A DNA stretch of 64,000 nucleotides from Rubrivivax sp. (GCA_016707445.1 JADJHR010000019.1:372001-436000), one strand, 5' to 3'. Positions 27,058 through 36,995 are shown, counted from the stretch's first letter. Numbers and translations are program-made. Notes: generated by a model not told the origin, from the letters alone.

Positions 27058-27117
27058 GCTGGCCTGCCGGGGCCAATCCGGCCGCCAGCCCCAACAACCA
27101 CCAGCGACCGATTGACC

Positions 27118-28470
27118 ATGTCCGCCAACGCATCCGCTTCGCCGTATGCTGCCTCGACCTGCGATGTGCTGGTGATCGGCGGCGGGCCCGCGGGCAGCAC
27201 CATGGCCGCGCTGCTGGCGCGCCAGGGCCGCCAGGTGGTGATGCTGGAGAAGCTGCATCACCCTCGCTTTCACATCGGCGAATCGCTGCTGCCCGCGAAC
27301 GGCCCGCTGTTCGACCGCCTGGGCGTGCGCGCGGCGGTCGACCGCATCGGCATGCCCAAGTGGGGTGTCGAGTTCATCTCGCAGCAGCACGATGCACCGA
27401 GCTTTCTGGAATTCGCCGATGCCTGGGACCGATCGATGCCTTCTGCCTGGCAGGTGCGACGCTCGGAGCTCGACGAAATCCTGTTCCGCCATGCCGCAGC
27501 CGAGGGTGCGACGACGATCGAAGGCTGCCAGGTCCAGAAGGTGGCGTTCGACGCCGACGGTGCCGATGTGCTGGCGCGTTTGGACGACGGGGTCGAACGC
27601 CGCTGGCGGGCGCTGTTCGTGGTCGACGCCTCGGGCCGCGACACGCTGCTGGCCAACCAGCTGGGCAGCAAGCAGCGTAACCCGCGCCACAACAGTGCCG
27701 CGCTGTTCGGGCACTTTCGCGGCGCGCGGCGTCTGCCGGGCAAACTCGAAGGCAACATCAGCATCTTCTGGTTCCAGCATGGCTGGTTCTGGTTCATCCC
27801 TCTGGCCGACGGCATCACCAGCGTCGGTGCCACCTGCTGGCCGCAGTACCTGAAAAGCCGTGACAAGCCGCTGAGTGAGTTCTTCGCCGACACCATCGCG
27901 ATGAGTCCCGAGCTGGCCGAGCGGCTGCGGGGCGCCGAGCTGGTCGACGGCAAGGTGCATGCCACCGGCAATTACAGCTACTCCAGCAGCATCTGCCAGG
28001 GTGACCGTTGCCTGTTGCTGGGCGACGCCTATGCCTTCATCGATCCGGTGTTCTCGTCGGGCGTGCACATGGCGATGACCAGCGCCTTCGAAGGCGCCAA
28101 GGTGGTACAGGCCTTCTTCGAGCAGCCGCAGGCGCTGCCGGCGGCGCGGCGGCGCTTCCAGGCCGTGATGCGTCGTGGCCCGCGCGAGTTCTCGTGGTTC
28201 ATCTTTCGCATGACCAACCCGGCGATGCGCGGTCTGTTCATGCAGCCCAGGAATCCACTGGGCGCGAAGAGCGCCGTGCTGTCGGTGCTGGCCGGCGACA
28301 TCTACGGCCGCATGCCGTTCAAGCCGTCGCTGTGGCTGTTCAAGCTGATCTACTGGTGCAGCACACTGGCCCATGCGCCACGCAGCTGGAAAGCCTGGCG
28401 CATGCGGCGTCGCCTGGTGGTCGACGTCGGTGCGCTGCCGGGCGAAAACGTGCTGACGGGCCCGCGATGA
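27118..28470 (+). CDS. FAD-dependent halogenase-like flavoprotein
   Basis: The protein is 450 residues from ATG 27118. An N-terminal FAD-binding GGGPAGS lies in DVLVIGGGPAGST, a FHIGESLLP segment follows, and the WxWxIP halogenase motif appears as W223-FWFIP. GDRCLLLGDAYAFIDPVFSSG is the second flavin site. FADH2-dependent halogenases add Cl or Br to electron-rich rings; relatives lacking activity also act as hydroxylases. In xanthomonadin clusters a homologous gene accompanies ring bromination. It is divergent from PAP2 and overlaps the next gene by ATGA. Function as a true halogenase is inferred. Confidence 0.75.
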   Translation: MSANASASPYAASTCDVLVIGGGPAGSTMAALLARQGRQVVMLEKLHHPRFHIGESLLPANGPLFDRLGVRAAVDRIGMPKWGVEFISQQHDAPSFLEFADAWDRSMPSAWQVRRSELDEILFRHAAAEGATTIEGCQVQKVAFDADGADVLARLDDGVERRWRALFVVDASGRDTLLANQLGSKQRNPRHNSAALFGHFRGARRLPGKLEGNISIFWFQHGWFWFIPLADGITSVGATCWPQYLKSRDKPLSEFFADTIAMSPELAERLRGAELVDGKVHATGNYSYSSSICQGDRCLLLGDAYAFIDPVFSSGVHMAMTSAFEGAKVVQAFFEQPQALPAARRRFQAVMRRGPREFSWFIFRMTNPAMRGLFMQPRNPLGAKSAVLSVLAGDIYGRMPFKPSLWLFKLIYWCSTLAHAPRSWKAWRMRRRLVVDVGALPGENVLTGPR

Positions 28471-29303
28471 GGCAGCGCGTGCGCTGCCGTTCTGCTCTTG
28501 CCCTGCCGCTGGCCCTGGCGTTGGTGGCAACCCCGCTGGTCGCGGCAGAACTGCCGTTGTGGGAGCTGGGGCTGGGTGTGGCCGGCTTGAGCCTGCCGCA
28601 TTACCGCGGCGCCGAGAAGTCCACACGCTGGCTGCTGCCGGTGCCCTACGCCGTCTATCGAGGTGAGGTGCTGCGCGCCAATCGCGACGGCGTGAAGGCG
28701 CTGCTGTTCGACACCGACCGCGCCGACCTGGACCTCAGCCTGTCGGCCACCGCGCCGTCGCGCAGCGCCGACGAGCCGGTACGCCAGGGCATGCCCGATC
28801 TGAAGGGCACGCTCGAATTCGGCCCCAACCTCAACCTGCGGCTGGCCCGTGGCCCAGGCTGGAAGTTGGAGCTGCGATTGCCGGTGCGTGCCGCCTTCAC
28901 GCTTGAATCCAGCCCGCGCGCCATCGGCTGGTCGGTCTCGCCCAACCTCAACGTCGACCATGCGCTGGGGGCGTGGAATCTGGGCGCTCAGGTCGGTCTG
29001 CTGTGGGCTGACCGCAAGCTCAACAGCTATTTCTACGACGTGGCGCCGGCCTATGTGACGGCCGCGCGGCCTGGCTTCAGCGCCGACGCCGGCCGTGCCG
29101 GCTGGCAGGGCACGCTGGGACTGTCGCGACGTGACAAGAATCGCTGGTTCGGTGCCTTCCTGCGCAGCGATTCGCTGGCCGGCAGCCGCCTGGCCGACAG
29201 CCCGTTGGTGCGGCGCACGCACAACATGAGTTTCGGGGTGGCCTTGTCGTGGGTGCTGTGGGAATCGGACCGACTGGTGCCCGACCGTGAAGCGCTCCGC
29301 TGA
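28467..29303 (+). CDS. MipA/OmpV-like outer-membrane protein
   Basis: The 278-residue protein starts in an ATGA overlap with the flavoprotein gene. A signal peptide (about 1-27, ending VAA-ELP) precedes alternating amphipathic strands: LPHYRGAEKSTRWLLPVPYAVYRG and LDLSLSATAPSRS are typical of the MipA/OmpV family, and the C-terminus is beta-rich. It should be an outer-membrane barrel. The family's founding member scaffolds murein enzymes in E. coli, but the role here is unknown; a role in pigment placement is conjecture. Confidence 0.75.
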   Translation: MRQRVRCRSALALPLALALVATPLVAAELPLWELGLGVAGLSLPHYRGAEKSTRWLLPVPYAVYRGEVLRANRDGVKALLFDTDRADLDLSLSATAPSRSADEPVRQGMPDLKGTLEFGPNLNLRLARGPGWKLELRLPVRAAFTLESSPRAIGWSVSPNLNVDHALGAWNLGAQVGLLWADRKLNSYFYDVAPAYVTAARPGFSADAGRAGWQGTLGLSRRDKNRWFGAFLRSDSLAGSRLADSPLVRRTHNMSFGVALSWVLWESDRLVPDREALR

Positions 29304-30902
29304 CCGCGAGCCGCTGTCGGGCACGCCGCCAGGCTCCGCGATGCACGCGCCACGCTCTCGATCGCCGGCGCTGATCACGCGGCCGTGGTTGCGGCCACTG
29401 GCCTGGCTGCTGCTGCAGATCCTGCTGCTGGGCCTGGGCTTGATGTCGCTGACGTGGAACGCCGTGGCCTGGCTGCTGCTGCCGCTGCTCAGCCTCGATC
29501 GCGGGCGCCGCCTGGGCCGCGCCGCGATCGCGCGTGGCTACCGGGGGTTCTGGCATGCCTCGCGTTTCAGCGGCCTGCTGCAGATGGACGCCAGCGCGAT
29601 CGCTGTGCTGGCCAACGAACCGGGCCTGATCATCGTGGCCAACCATCCGAGCATGCTTGATGCCGTGATGCTGGTGTCCGAGCTGCCGCGCTGCGCCTGC
29701 GTGATGAAGGCCAGCCTGGCACGCAACCCCTTTCTGGGTGCCGGCGCGAGTCTGGCGCGCTACATCCGCAATGACTCCAGCCTCGGGCTGGTGCGACTGG
29801 CGGTGGACGACCTCAAGGCCGGCGGCCAGCTGTTGCTGTTTCCCGAAGGCACCCGAACGACGCGCTGGCCGGTCAATCCCTTTCATTCGGCCGTCGGCGT
29901 GATCGCCAAACGTGCGAAGGCGCCGGTGCAAGCGGTCTTCATCGACACCGACTCTCCCTACCTGGGCAAGGGCTGGCCGTTGTGGCGGCTGCCGCCGTTG
30001 CCGATCGTGTTCAGCGTGCGACTGGGCCAGCGATTCAGCGTCGGTGACGATCCGCGGCGGTTTCAGGCCGAGCTCGAAGCCTACTTTGCCGCCGGAGTGA
30101 CCGGCCCGCAGCAGCCCATGCCCATGAGCGTTGCGTCGGCCACCCACCTGGTGCTGATTCCCAGCTACGACACCGGCGAGCGGGTCTACCGCACCGTGGC
30201 CGAGGCGCGCGCGCAGTGGAACCCGGTGTGGGTGGTCGTCGACGGCAGCACCGACGGCACCGCCGAGGGCCTGCGTCGCCTGGCCGATCAGGACAGCGGC
30301 CTGCAGGTCTTCGTGCTGGCGCACAACCAGGGCAAGGGTGCTGCCGTGCTGCACGGGCTCGACCATGCGCAGGCCGGCGGCTTCAGCCCATGTGCTGACG
30401 ATGGACTCCGACGGCCAGCACCCGGCCGGCGCTGATCCCGGCCTTCATGCAGGCGTCCATCGCGCGGCCCGAGGTGATGGTGCTGGGCCGCCCGGTGTTC
30501 GACGCCAGCGCGCCACTGCTGCGCGTGCGCGGGCGCCGCGTGTCCAATGCCTGGACCAACCTCGAGACCCTGGGTGCCGGTGTCGCCGACTCGCTGTACG
30601 GCTTTCGCGTCTACCCGATCGACCCGCTGGCACGCCTGATGCGGGGCCAGCCCTGGATGCGGCGCTTCGATTTCGACACCGAAGCCGTGGTGCGCCTGGC
30701 CTGGGCCGGTATCAAGCCGGTCAACCGGGACGCCCCGGTGAAGTACCTGACGGCCGAAGAAGGCGGTGTCTCGCACTTCCGCTACGGCCGCGACAACCTG
30801 CTGCTGACCTGGATGCACACGCGGCTGATGATCGGCTTCGTGCTGCGGCTGCCGCTGCTGCTGTGGCGGCGGTTGACGAAGCGGCCGCCATTCCAGGACT
30901 GA
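29287..30902 (+). pseudogene. acyltransferase-GT2 glycosyltransferase fusion, two frameshifts as read
   Basis: GTG 29287 overlaps the MipA gene end; ATG 29341 is an alternative start. Residues up to about 275 form a PlsC-type acyltransferase with NHPSMLD (HX4D) and FPEGTRT after a membrane helix. The second half is a family 2 glycosyltransferase: VVDGSTDGT, NQGKGAAV and the metal-binding TMDSDGQH. One extra base near 30388 and another near 30429 split the frame; removing both gives one protein of about 537 residues ending at 30902. Acyl/glycosyl fusions are common in APE clusters and probably help attach the polyene to its lipid anchor. Confidence 0.75.
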
Positions 30903-30903
30903 A

Positions 30904-32550
30904 TCAGACGGGTGCGGCTTGTGCCGCCTCGAACAGCATCGGCTCGAAGGCCAAGGGCGCGGGCTGCCGCTCGTCCAGCAAGGCCTTCAGCATTTGAATG
31001 TCCAGCGCCGGATGCTCGTCCTGCGCACGCTGCAACAGCTGCCCCGCCAGCGCATGCAGCCTGGCCGTCGCGTCGCGCAGGCGCTGGCGAAAGGCCTCGT
31101 CGTCGAGCGTGTCGGCCAGGCTGCGGTTGAGCTCGACGAACCAGGGCATCGAGGCCTGGTCGAGCATCAGCGCCGGGTTGCGACGCTGGCTGACCTGACC
31201 CCAGCGTTGCAGCAGGTCTTGTACCGCCAGGTTCAGGCGCTGGCAAAGCGCCAGCTCGTCGCGCAGATGGGACAGCGATGGCAGGTCGGCCAAGCGGTTC
31301 TGAAAGTACAGCTGGGCCAGCACGCCCCAGTAGTAGGTGTAGTCCCACAGCACCTTGTGCGGTAGCACCTCGGGGTCGCCGAACAGGCCGTATTGGCCCT
31401 GGTACAGCGCCATCGTGCTGTCGTAGAACGACTTGAAGATCTGCTCGAAGATCTGCACGTGGGCGGCCAGCGGGCGCTTGGCGTGATCACGGAAGATCAG
31501 CTCGGTGATGTAGGTGTTGCCGATCGCGATGAAGTCGGTGCCCGGCGAATAGAAGGGATCGAGGAAACGCCCGGCCTCGCCGGCCAGTGCCCAGCGGTCG
31601 CTCGAGAACACCTGTTTGCAGTCGTACGAGAAGCGGCGGAAGAATGCGAAGTCCTGCAGGTGGTCGCGCTTGCCGTCCAGCTCGTCCCACAGCCGCGGCT
31701 GGTGCTGCTGCAGCCAGCCCATCGCCTTGTCGAAGCTGTCCATGCCGCTGCTGGGATGGAAGGCCGGGTCGGCCACGATGCCCACCGAGTGCGAGCCTGA
31801 GGCCAGCGGGATCAGCCACACCCAGTAGCCCGTCCCGACCAGGTGATTCGTCGACAGCCAGCGCGTGGGCGTCACGCAGCGTGCACGCCAGTCCGGGTCG
31901 TCGCTCCAGCCGTCGATGTCGATGTGGTCGCGCATGCGGAACCACACCGCGTGTGCCGGGTGGTCGTTGTCCAGCGCCAGCCCGAGCTGGCGCTTGAGCA
32001 GCCCGGCGCGGCCGCTGGCGTCGATCACCCAGCGGGCCGATACCGGCTGCAGGGGCCCGCCGGCGCGCTGCCAGGTCAGACGGTGCAGCGCGCCGGCGCT
32101 GCCGAGCTGCACCTGGCGCACCATGGCGCTGCCCTCGAAGCGCACGCCCTGGCGCTGCACCTCGTCGACGAGGAAGTTCTCGAACAGGCCGCGGTCGATC
32201 TGCCAGGCGGGCACCGGCAGCGGGCGGCTGGCGCCGAGTTCGGTCACGTTCTGAATGTCGCGCCGGCCGTCGCTGAAGAAGAAGCGAAAACCGAACTTCT
32301 TCAGCTGGCTGTGCAGCAGGTGGTGCTTCAGGCCCAGCACCTCACCCAGGTAATGGGCGCCGATCTCGACCGTCGATTCACCCACCTTGTGCGTGGCTGC
32401 GGGCACCGGATGCGTGCGGCGCTCGAGTACCAGCACGTCGATGCCGGGCAGGCGCTGCCGCAACTGCAGCGCCAGCGTCAGGCCGGCCAGGCCGCCGCCC
32501 ATGATCACGACGTCGTGCACGGGGCCTTCGTGGGTCATGGGCTGGTCCAT
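30904..32550 (-). CDS. second FAD-dependent halogenase-like flavoprotein
   Basis: The 548-residue protein begins MDQPMTHEGPVHDVVIMGGGLAG. FAD-binding GGGLAGL, a HKVGESTVEIG segment and a canonical WxWxIP motif (GYWVWLIPL, about residue 240) place it in the FADH2-dependent halogenase group. WALAGEAGRFLDPFYSPGTDFI is the second flavin site. It is longer than the first paralogue, with a helical C-terminal extension of about 150 residues, and the two are only distantly alike. Possible roles are aryl-ring halogenation or hydroxylation of the polyene. It converges with the acyltransferase fusion gene with about 1 bp between stops. Confidence 0.75.
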   Translation of the reverse strand: MDQPMTHEGPVHDVVIMGGGLAGLTLALQLRQRLPGIDVLVLERRTHPVPAATHKVGESTVEIGAHYLGEVLGLKHHLLHSQLKKFGFRFFFSDGRRDIQNVTELGASRPLPVPAWQIDRGLFENFLVDEVQRQGVRFEGSAMVRQVQLGSAGALHRLTWQRAGGPLQPVSARWVIDASGRAGLLKRQLGLALDNDHPAHAVWFRMRDHIDIDGWSDDPDWRARCVTPTRWLSTNHLVGTGYWVWLIPLASGSHSVGIVADPAFHPSSGMDSFDKAMGWLQQHQPRLWDELDGKRDHLQDFAFFRRFSYDCKQVFSSDRWALAGEAGRFLDPFYSPGTDFIAIGNTYITELIFRDHAKRPLAAHVQIFEQIFKSFYDSTMALYQGQYGLFGDPEVLPHKVLWDYTYYWGVLAQLYFQNRLADLPSLSHLRDELALCQRLNLAVQDLLQRWGQVSQRRNPALMLDQASMPWFVELNRSLADTLDDEAFRQRLRDATARLHALAGQLLQRAQDEHPALDIQMLKALLDERQPAPLAFEPMLFEAAQAAPV

Positions 32551-32685
32551 CGAGGTCCTTGGCTGCGGGCTGGGTGCCGATGATGCCCGATGCCCGGCCG
32601 GGCCCGTTGTCAGGCGCAGTTGAGGCTCAGCGCCAGCAGCGCGATGGGTGCGGACGGTGCAGGCGGGGCCGAGGCGTTCGCTCCC

Positions 32686-33456
32686 TCAGCCACCAACCGG
32701 CAACAGATGCCGCTCCAGGCACTGCAGCCACAGCGCGCGCCAGGCCGGCCAGTCGTGGCCACCGGCAGCGGTGATGACCTGCGTGGCCGGCAGCAGCGAC
32801 GCCAGCAGGCGATGGGATTCGGCGAATCGGTCTTCCAGCCCGTAGCCCAGCGTCGGCAAGGGTGTGGCGCTGCCGCTGCCCAGCCAGGTCCAGACGTCGT
32901 GCTCCAGCTGGTCATCGGCTTGCGCCTTGCGGCCGCGGGCCCAGGCCGCTGGCCCACCGGCGGCGACGATCTCGGCATACAGCGTGCGTCGGCCCAGGTA
33001 GGGGGCCAGGGTGATCAGGCCGCTGATCTCGCCGGGGTGGCGCGCTGCATAGGCCAGCGCAAACAGCCCGCCCAGCGAGATGCCCAACAGCCACACCGAG
33101 CGCACGCCGCGAGCACGTGCCGGGGCGATCACCTGCTCGCGCAGGCGTTCCAGCACGCGCCCTTCGACGTAGTGCTCGATGCGGGCACCGGCAATCACCA
33201 CGTCGACAGGCATCCGGCGCTGGCGCAGCGCCCGCACGAAACCCTCGTCGACAAATTCCTGCGGTGCGCTGTACGCCCCGGGCAGCATCACCAGCAGGGT
33301 CGGCGCGGCGTAGGGGCCGCTGTCGTCGAGATGCAGCAGTTCCATCGGTCCGGCCTGGGGCACGGCCCAGGCGCCGCAACCGGCCAGACCGGCCAGGCCG
33401 GTGCTCGACAGGGCCAGCCCACCCTGCCGCAAGACACGGCGGCGCGTGGCGTTCAC
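32686..33456 (-). CDS. alpha/beta hydrolase, Tat/lipoprotein-type
   Basis: From GTG 33456 the product is 256 residues with a twin-arginine-like RRRVLRQ and a lipobox (GLAGC), so it is probably lipid-anchored in the periplasm. The fold is alpha/beta hydrolase: nucleophile elbow GISLGG and catalytic histidine in AAGGHDW; the acid residue is not assigned. APE clusters usually contain a thioesterase-type release enzyme of the hot-dog fold, and none is seen here. This enzyme could instead hydrolyse an ester in the envelope. The start is uncertain because an ORF upstream reads through without stop. Confidence 0.65.
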   Translation of the reverse strand: MNATRRRVLRQGGLALSSTGLAGLAGCGAWAVPQAGPMELLHLDDSGPYAAPTLLVMLPGAYSAPQEFVDEGFVRALRQRRMPVDVVIAGARIEHYVEGRVLERLREQVIAPARARGVRSVWLLGISLGGLFALAYAARHPGEISGLITLAPYLGRRTLYAEIVAAGGPAAWARGRKAQADDQLEHDVWTWLGSGSATPLPTLGYGLEDRFAESHRLLASLLPATQVITAAGGHDWPAWRALWLQCLERHLLPVGG

Positions 33457-33585
33457 CGGTCGCCGGGGGTGTGGGCGCTGGGCAGGATGGCCCGCGGCCT
33501 CGGCTTGGCCGGGCCGTGCTTGCGTGTCATGGTGGATGCTCCAGTGCGCGGTTTGACGGTCGCGACGCACCGCTTGCCGATCATC

Positions 33586-34551
33586 TTAGGGGCTGCGCAA
33601 GGCACTCGCTGCGCTGGGGACGAGCGGGATGCGCCGGTCACCGGCATCGGCTTCACAGCCCGCGCCCAGCGGCCGCCAGCCGAGGCGCAGCACGATGTGG
33701 CGCTCGTCCTGGCAGAGCTCGAGCCGTTGCACACCCGGCACCTGTTGCTGCACGAAGTCCTCGATCGACGCCGGCATGCTGACGCGAAACAGCGACAGGT
33801 CCAGGTCCTGTTCTGGATGATCGTCGTCGTGCAGCAAGGGCACCCAGTGCGCCAGCCAGATCCACAGCGGTGACTCCAGCTCGAAGCGGTGCGGCGCGTA
33901 GCCCTGAGCAAGCAGCCAGGCCTGTGCCTGCGCGCGCTGAATGTCGCGCCCCAGACCACCCCAGGCCGCAGCCAGCAGTTCGGCCACCCACTGGTTGCAG
34001 TTCTGGTAGCGCGTGCTGAAGGGGTAGGCGTTGGCGCTGTAGGTGTCGGCCAGCAGTTGCAGTGACAAGACCTTGTCCAGCGCCGCCGCCTGCAGCGTTG
34101 CCGCCTGGGCGGCCGGCAGCAACAGCACCCAGACATGCGCCGTGGGCGCCTCGTCGGCGGCCAGCACGAAGCCGGCCAGGCCCTGGTCGAAGATGCGCGG
34201 CCGCCCTTCGTCGCAGGCGTAATACAGCTGGCGCACCGACCAGGGCGTGTTCGGGCTGTTGCGCAGGCTGATGCCGGCATGCGAATAGCGTTGTGAAAAA
34301 CGCGACAGATCGACCCCGGATCGCGCGATCAACACCGCCGGCGCGCCCGAGTCCTCGAGCTCCTGGCGCAGCACGGCGGCCAAGCGCAGCCGCCCATCCT
34401 GCTGCGCGGCCGTCAGCCGGCCAGATTGTTCGCACAGGCCGGGAGAGCCCAGGCTGCCGTGGTTGCTGCCGGCGTTTCCTGTACTGCCCGTACTGGCGGC
34501 CTGCGCCGCCGCGGCAGCCAGCAGCAGCAGCGCGGCCGCGGCTCGCTTCAC
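33586..34551 (-). CDS. DUF2145 family exported protein
   Basis: The 321-residue protein has an Ala-rich signal peptide (MKRAAAALLLLAAAAAQA-AST). The mature part contains features of DUF2145: SHAGISLRNSP, YYACDEGRPRIFDQGLAGFV and TYSANAYPFSTRYQNCNQWVAELLAAA. A Cys-containing NCNQW and SHAG resemble the NlpC/P60-like papain fold (Cys-His), which suggests amidase or acyltransfer activity; this is inference. The start overlaps the upstream gene by ATGA. DUF2145 genes recur in APE clusters. Confidence 0.7.
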   Translation of the reverse strand: MKRAAAALLLLAAAAAQAASTGSTGNAGSNHGSLGSPGLCEQSGRLTAAQQDGRLRLAAVLRQELEDSGAPAVLIARSGVDLSRFSQRYSHAGISLRNSPNTPWSVRQLYYACDEGRPRIFDQGLAGFVLAADEAPTAHVWVLLLPAAQAATLQAAALDKVLSLQLLADTYSANAYPFSTRYQNCNQWVAELLAAAWGGLGRDIQRAQAQAWLLAQGYAPHRFELESPLWIWLAHWVPLLHDDDHPEQDLDLSLFRVSMPASIEDFVQQQVPGVQRLELCQDERHIVLRLGWRPLGAGCEADAGDRRIPLVPSAASALRSP

Positions 34552-35006
34552 AGCTGCACGGGCACGGTCTTCAATTCGCGGTACCAGTCGTCATCGAGCA
34601 GCAGCAAGAAGGCGCTGCGCGTGTCGGCGCGCGCGAACTCCACGCCATAGAGGCGCTGGCGTGCACTGACCACCTGCCCGATCACCAGGCCGCCCTGATC
34701 GGCGGCGTGGTCGCCGATGCGCAGCGTGAACTCGCCTTCAGCGCCGCTGCCCGCCACCGCCTGCAGCGTGACGTCGCGCTGACCGGGCTCGACCTGCGCC
34801 ACCTGAACCACGCGGTAGTCACCCTGCATGACGACCGTGCGCGTCGAGCTGTTGCTGGATTTGCGCAGCGAGCGGCCGATCGACTCGACCGAGGTGCTGA
34901 CGCTGTCCGACGCCGACGCCACGGCTGAACTGGCCGCCTGCGCCGAACCGCTGGCGATCAGTCCGTACAGTGCCAGGGCGGCGATCAGGCTAGGGACAGG
35001 GGTCAT
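34548..35006 (-). CDS. hypothetical exported protein of the aryl polyene cluster
   Basis: The 152-residue protein has a signal peptide (about 1-24, ending GSAQA). It continues with a Ser-rich stretch (ASSAVASASDSVSTSVES) and a beta-strand-rich domain without recognised motifs. It is 28 bp after the ketoreductase stop and overlaps the DUF2145 start (ATGA), so it is part of the same transcript and probably acts in the periplasm on pigment processing or display. I do not recognise the family beyond its cluster context. Confidence 0.6.
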   Translation of the reverse strand: MTPVPSLIAALALYGLIASGSAQAASSAVASASDSVSTSVESIGRSLRKSSNSSTRTVVMQGDYRVVQVAQVEPGQRDVTLQAVAGSGAEGEFTLRIGDHAADQGGLVIGQVVSARQRLYGVEFARADTRSAFLLLLDDDWYRELKTVPVQL

Positions 35007-35034
35007 GGCTTGCTCCAGCTGCGGGTTGCGACGG

Positions 35035-35766
35035 TCAGATCATGCCGCCATTGATCGAGATCACCTGGCCCGTGATGTAGGCCGCGTCGGGCCCGGCCAG
35101 AAAGCCCACCAGCGCGGCCACCTCGTCGGGTCGGCCGGCGCGTTGCACCGGGACCAGGCGCTTGATGGTCTCGGCATCGAAGGCGGCGGCCATCGGCGAG
35201 TCGATGATGCCCGGCGCCACGGCGTTGACGGTGACGCCGCGACTGGCCAGTTCCAGCGACAGGGCCTTGGTCGCACTGTGCAGCGCGCCCTTGGCCGCCG
35301 CGTAGTTGACCTGACCGCGGTTGCCGGCCACCGCCGCCACCGAGCTGATGTTGACGATGCGGCCCCAGCGCGTGCGCAGCATCGGCAGCACCAGCGGCTG
35401 CGTGACGCGGAAGAAACCATGCAGCGAAACGTCGATCACGCGCTGCCATTGCTCGGCGCGCATGCCGGGAAACACCGCGTCGTCGTGAATGCCGGCGTTG
35501 TTGACCACGATCTGCACGGCGCCGCCGGCCAGCGCAGCGGCCATCGCCTGCGCCACGGCGGTGTCGTCGCCGATGTCAAACACCAGCACCTCGGCGCGCC
35601 CGCCGGCGGCGATCAGCGCATCGGCCTGCGCTTGCACCACCTCGGGTCTGGAATGCGCATGCAGCAGCACGCTGGCACCGTCGGCTGCCAGCCGTGCCGC
35701 GATGGCGCTGCCCAGCGCACCACTGGCACCGGTGATGAGGGCGCGCTTGCCGGCCAGGGGTTTCAT
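35035..35766 (-). CDS. 3-ketoacyl-ACP reductase (FabG-like, SDR)
   Basis: This 243-residue short-chain dehydrogenase has cofactor-binding TGASGALG (12-19), NNAG (89-92) and the catalytic Ser141/142-Tyr155-Lys159. It reduces the beta-keto group formed at each extension using NADPH and so is the ketoreductase of the type II polyketide system. Its start overlaps the dehydratase stop (ATGA). The order ketosynthase, chain-length-factor-like protein, dehydratase, ketoreductase on one strand is the core of aryl polyene synthesis. Confidence 0.88.
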   Translation of the reverse strand: MKPLAGKRALITGASGALGSAIAARLAADGASVLLHAHSRPEVVQAQADALIAAGGRAEVLVFDIGDDTAVAQAMAAALAGGAVQIVVNNAGIHDDAVFPGMRAEQWQRVIDVSLHGFFRVTQPLVLPMLRTRWGRIVNISSVAAVAGNRGQVNYAAAKGALHSATKALSLELASRGVTVNAVAPGIIDSPMAAAFDAETIKRLVPVQRAGRPDEVAALVGFLAGPDAAYITGQVISINGGMI

Positions 35767-36197
35767 GCCGCGCCGATCAGGGCGGTGTCGAGCACGACGG
35801 TGGCGCGCCCGTCGACCAGCGGTCGGCCTGCCTCGTCGTGCAGCTCGAAGCGGTACATCGCCTGCCGTTCGTCGCCCGCCAGGTGTTCGGCCCGCACCAC
35901 CAGCGCACCGGCCACCGTGTCGAGCCGCGCCACGTGCAGGCGCACGCCGCGCGCGCTGGCCAGAAAGCCCGGCCGCCCGGTCACGCCAGGCCGGGCGTTC
36001 AGCGCGCCGTGCAGCGCCATCGCCTGCGCCGCGTATTCGATGCCGACCGCCGACAACAGGCCCAGCGGGCTGCGCAGCGGATGGTCAGCCGCATGATGGC
36101 TGTGTGCGCTGCAGCTGATGTGTGTGGGCGTGCACTGCAGCACTGCGTCGAGCAGGCACATGCGGCCCTGATGCGGGATCAGGCTGGCGATGTTCAT
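35763..36197 (-). CDS. hot-dog fold 3-hydroxyacyl-ACP dehydratase (ApeP/FabZ-like)
   Basis: The 144-residue protein begins MNIASLIPHQGRMCLLD, the typical opening of APE dehydratases, with the candidate catalytic histidine in IPHQGRM. GIEYAAQAMALHG is the central hot-dog helix. It removes water from the 3-hydroxyacyl-ACP to build the conjugated double bonds. In characterised APE systems the dehydratase works as a heterodimer of two related subunits; the partner here is probably the C-terminal domain of the acyl-activating fusion protein. It is ATGA-coupled on both sides. Confidence 0.85.
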   Translation of the reverse strand: MNIASLIPHQGRMCLLDAVLQCTPTHISCSAHSHHAADHPLRSPLGLLSAVGIEYAAQAMALHGALNARPGVTGRPGFLASARGVRLHVARLDTVAGALVVRAEHLAGDERQAMYRFELHDEAGRPLVDGRATVVLDTALIGAA

Positions 36198-36995
36198 GCC
36201 GCGTCCACCTGCACCGCCAGCGCCATGCCGGGCAGGCCCTCGAGCACCAGCGCCGCGGCCGCCGGGCCGGCCAGTGCCTGCAACAGCGGCAGGCCGCGTG
36301 CGGCCGGAATCTGGCCGCGCAGGGTTTCCAGCCCCGGATGGGCGCAGCGCGTGGCGATGGCGTCGCCGGCCAGCGCCAGATGCAGCCGGCGTCCACCCTG
36401 CGGCAGCAGCACCATGGCCAGCGCGAAGCTGTCGGCCAGCGGGCGCACGCCGTGCAGCGGTTCGAGGTAGGGCACGTCGCAGGCCACCAGCAGCACCGGC
36501 GCCAGCGTGTACGCACATTGCGCCGCCGCTTCCAGCAGGCCGGCGGCCAGGCTGGCGTCGAAGGCGGCCAGGCTGGTCGAGGTCTGCATCGACTGCGTGG
36601 CGATGTGCCAGTAGCCGGCCGCCACGTTGTGCACTGAATTCGTGAAGCGTGTGGGCGACACCAGGCGCCCCGCGCTCGCCAGCGCCTCGCACAGGGCGTG
36701 GCAGTTGGCCGGGTCACCGGTGGACGAGGTGAACACCGTGGCCAGCGAAGCCGGCGCCACGCCGGCGGCAGCGCAGGCGGCATCGGCCACCACCACCGAG
36801 GCCTTGACCACGATGCCGGCGCGCCGGCGCTCGGTGGCCGGCAGCAGGGCTGGTGCGGGCACGACGGTGGGCACACGTTGCCACAGCGCCGGGTCGCGCA
36901 GCAGGGGCCAGGGCACTCGCCCAGTCCACCAGGCCCGGGCCCAGCAGGCCGATGCCGGCCACGCCGACGTCAAGTACGGCGCTTACGGCGCTCAA
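36194..36995 (-). pseudogene. ketosynthase-like chain-length factor (ApeC-like), frameshifted as read
   Basis: TTG 36995 overlaps the ketosynthase stop (TTGA) and opens MSAVSAVLDVGVAGIGLLGPG, typical for this partner protein. One extra base at about 36905-36925 moves the frame; the remainder (ERRRAGIVVKASVVV, TSSTGDPANCHALCEAL, SVHNVAAGYWHIAT) reads on to 36194. The region where an active-site Cys would sit reads TSTSLAAFDASLAAG, so it has no ketosynthase nucleophile, as expected for a chain-length factor that pairs with the neighbouring ketosynthase. The corrected length is about 266 residues. Confidence 0.75.
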
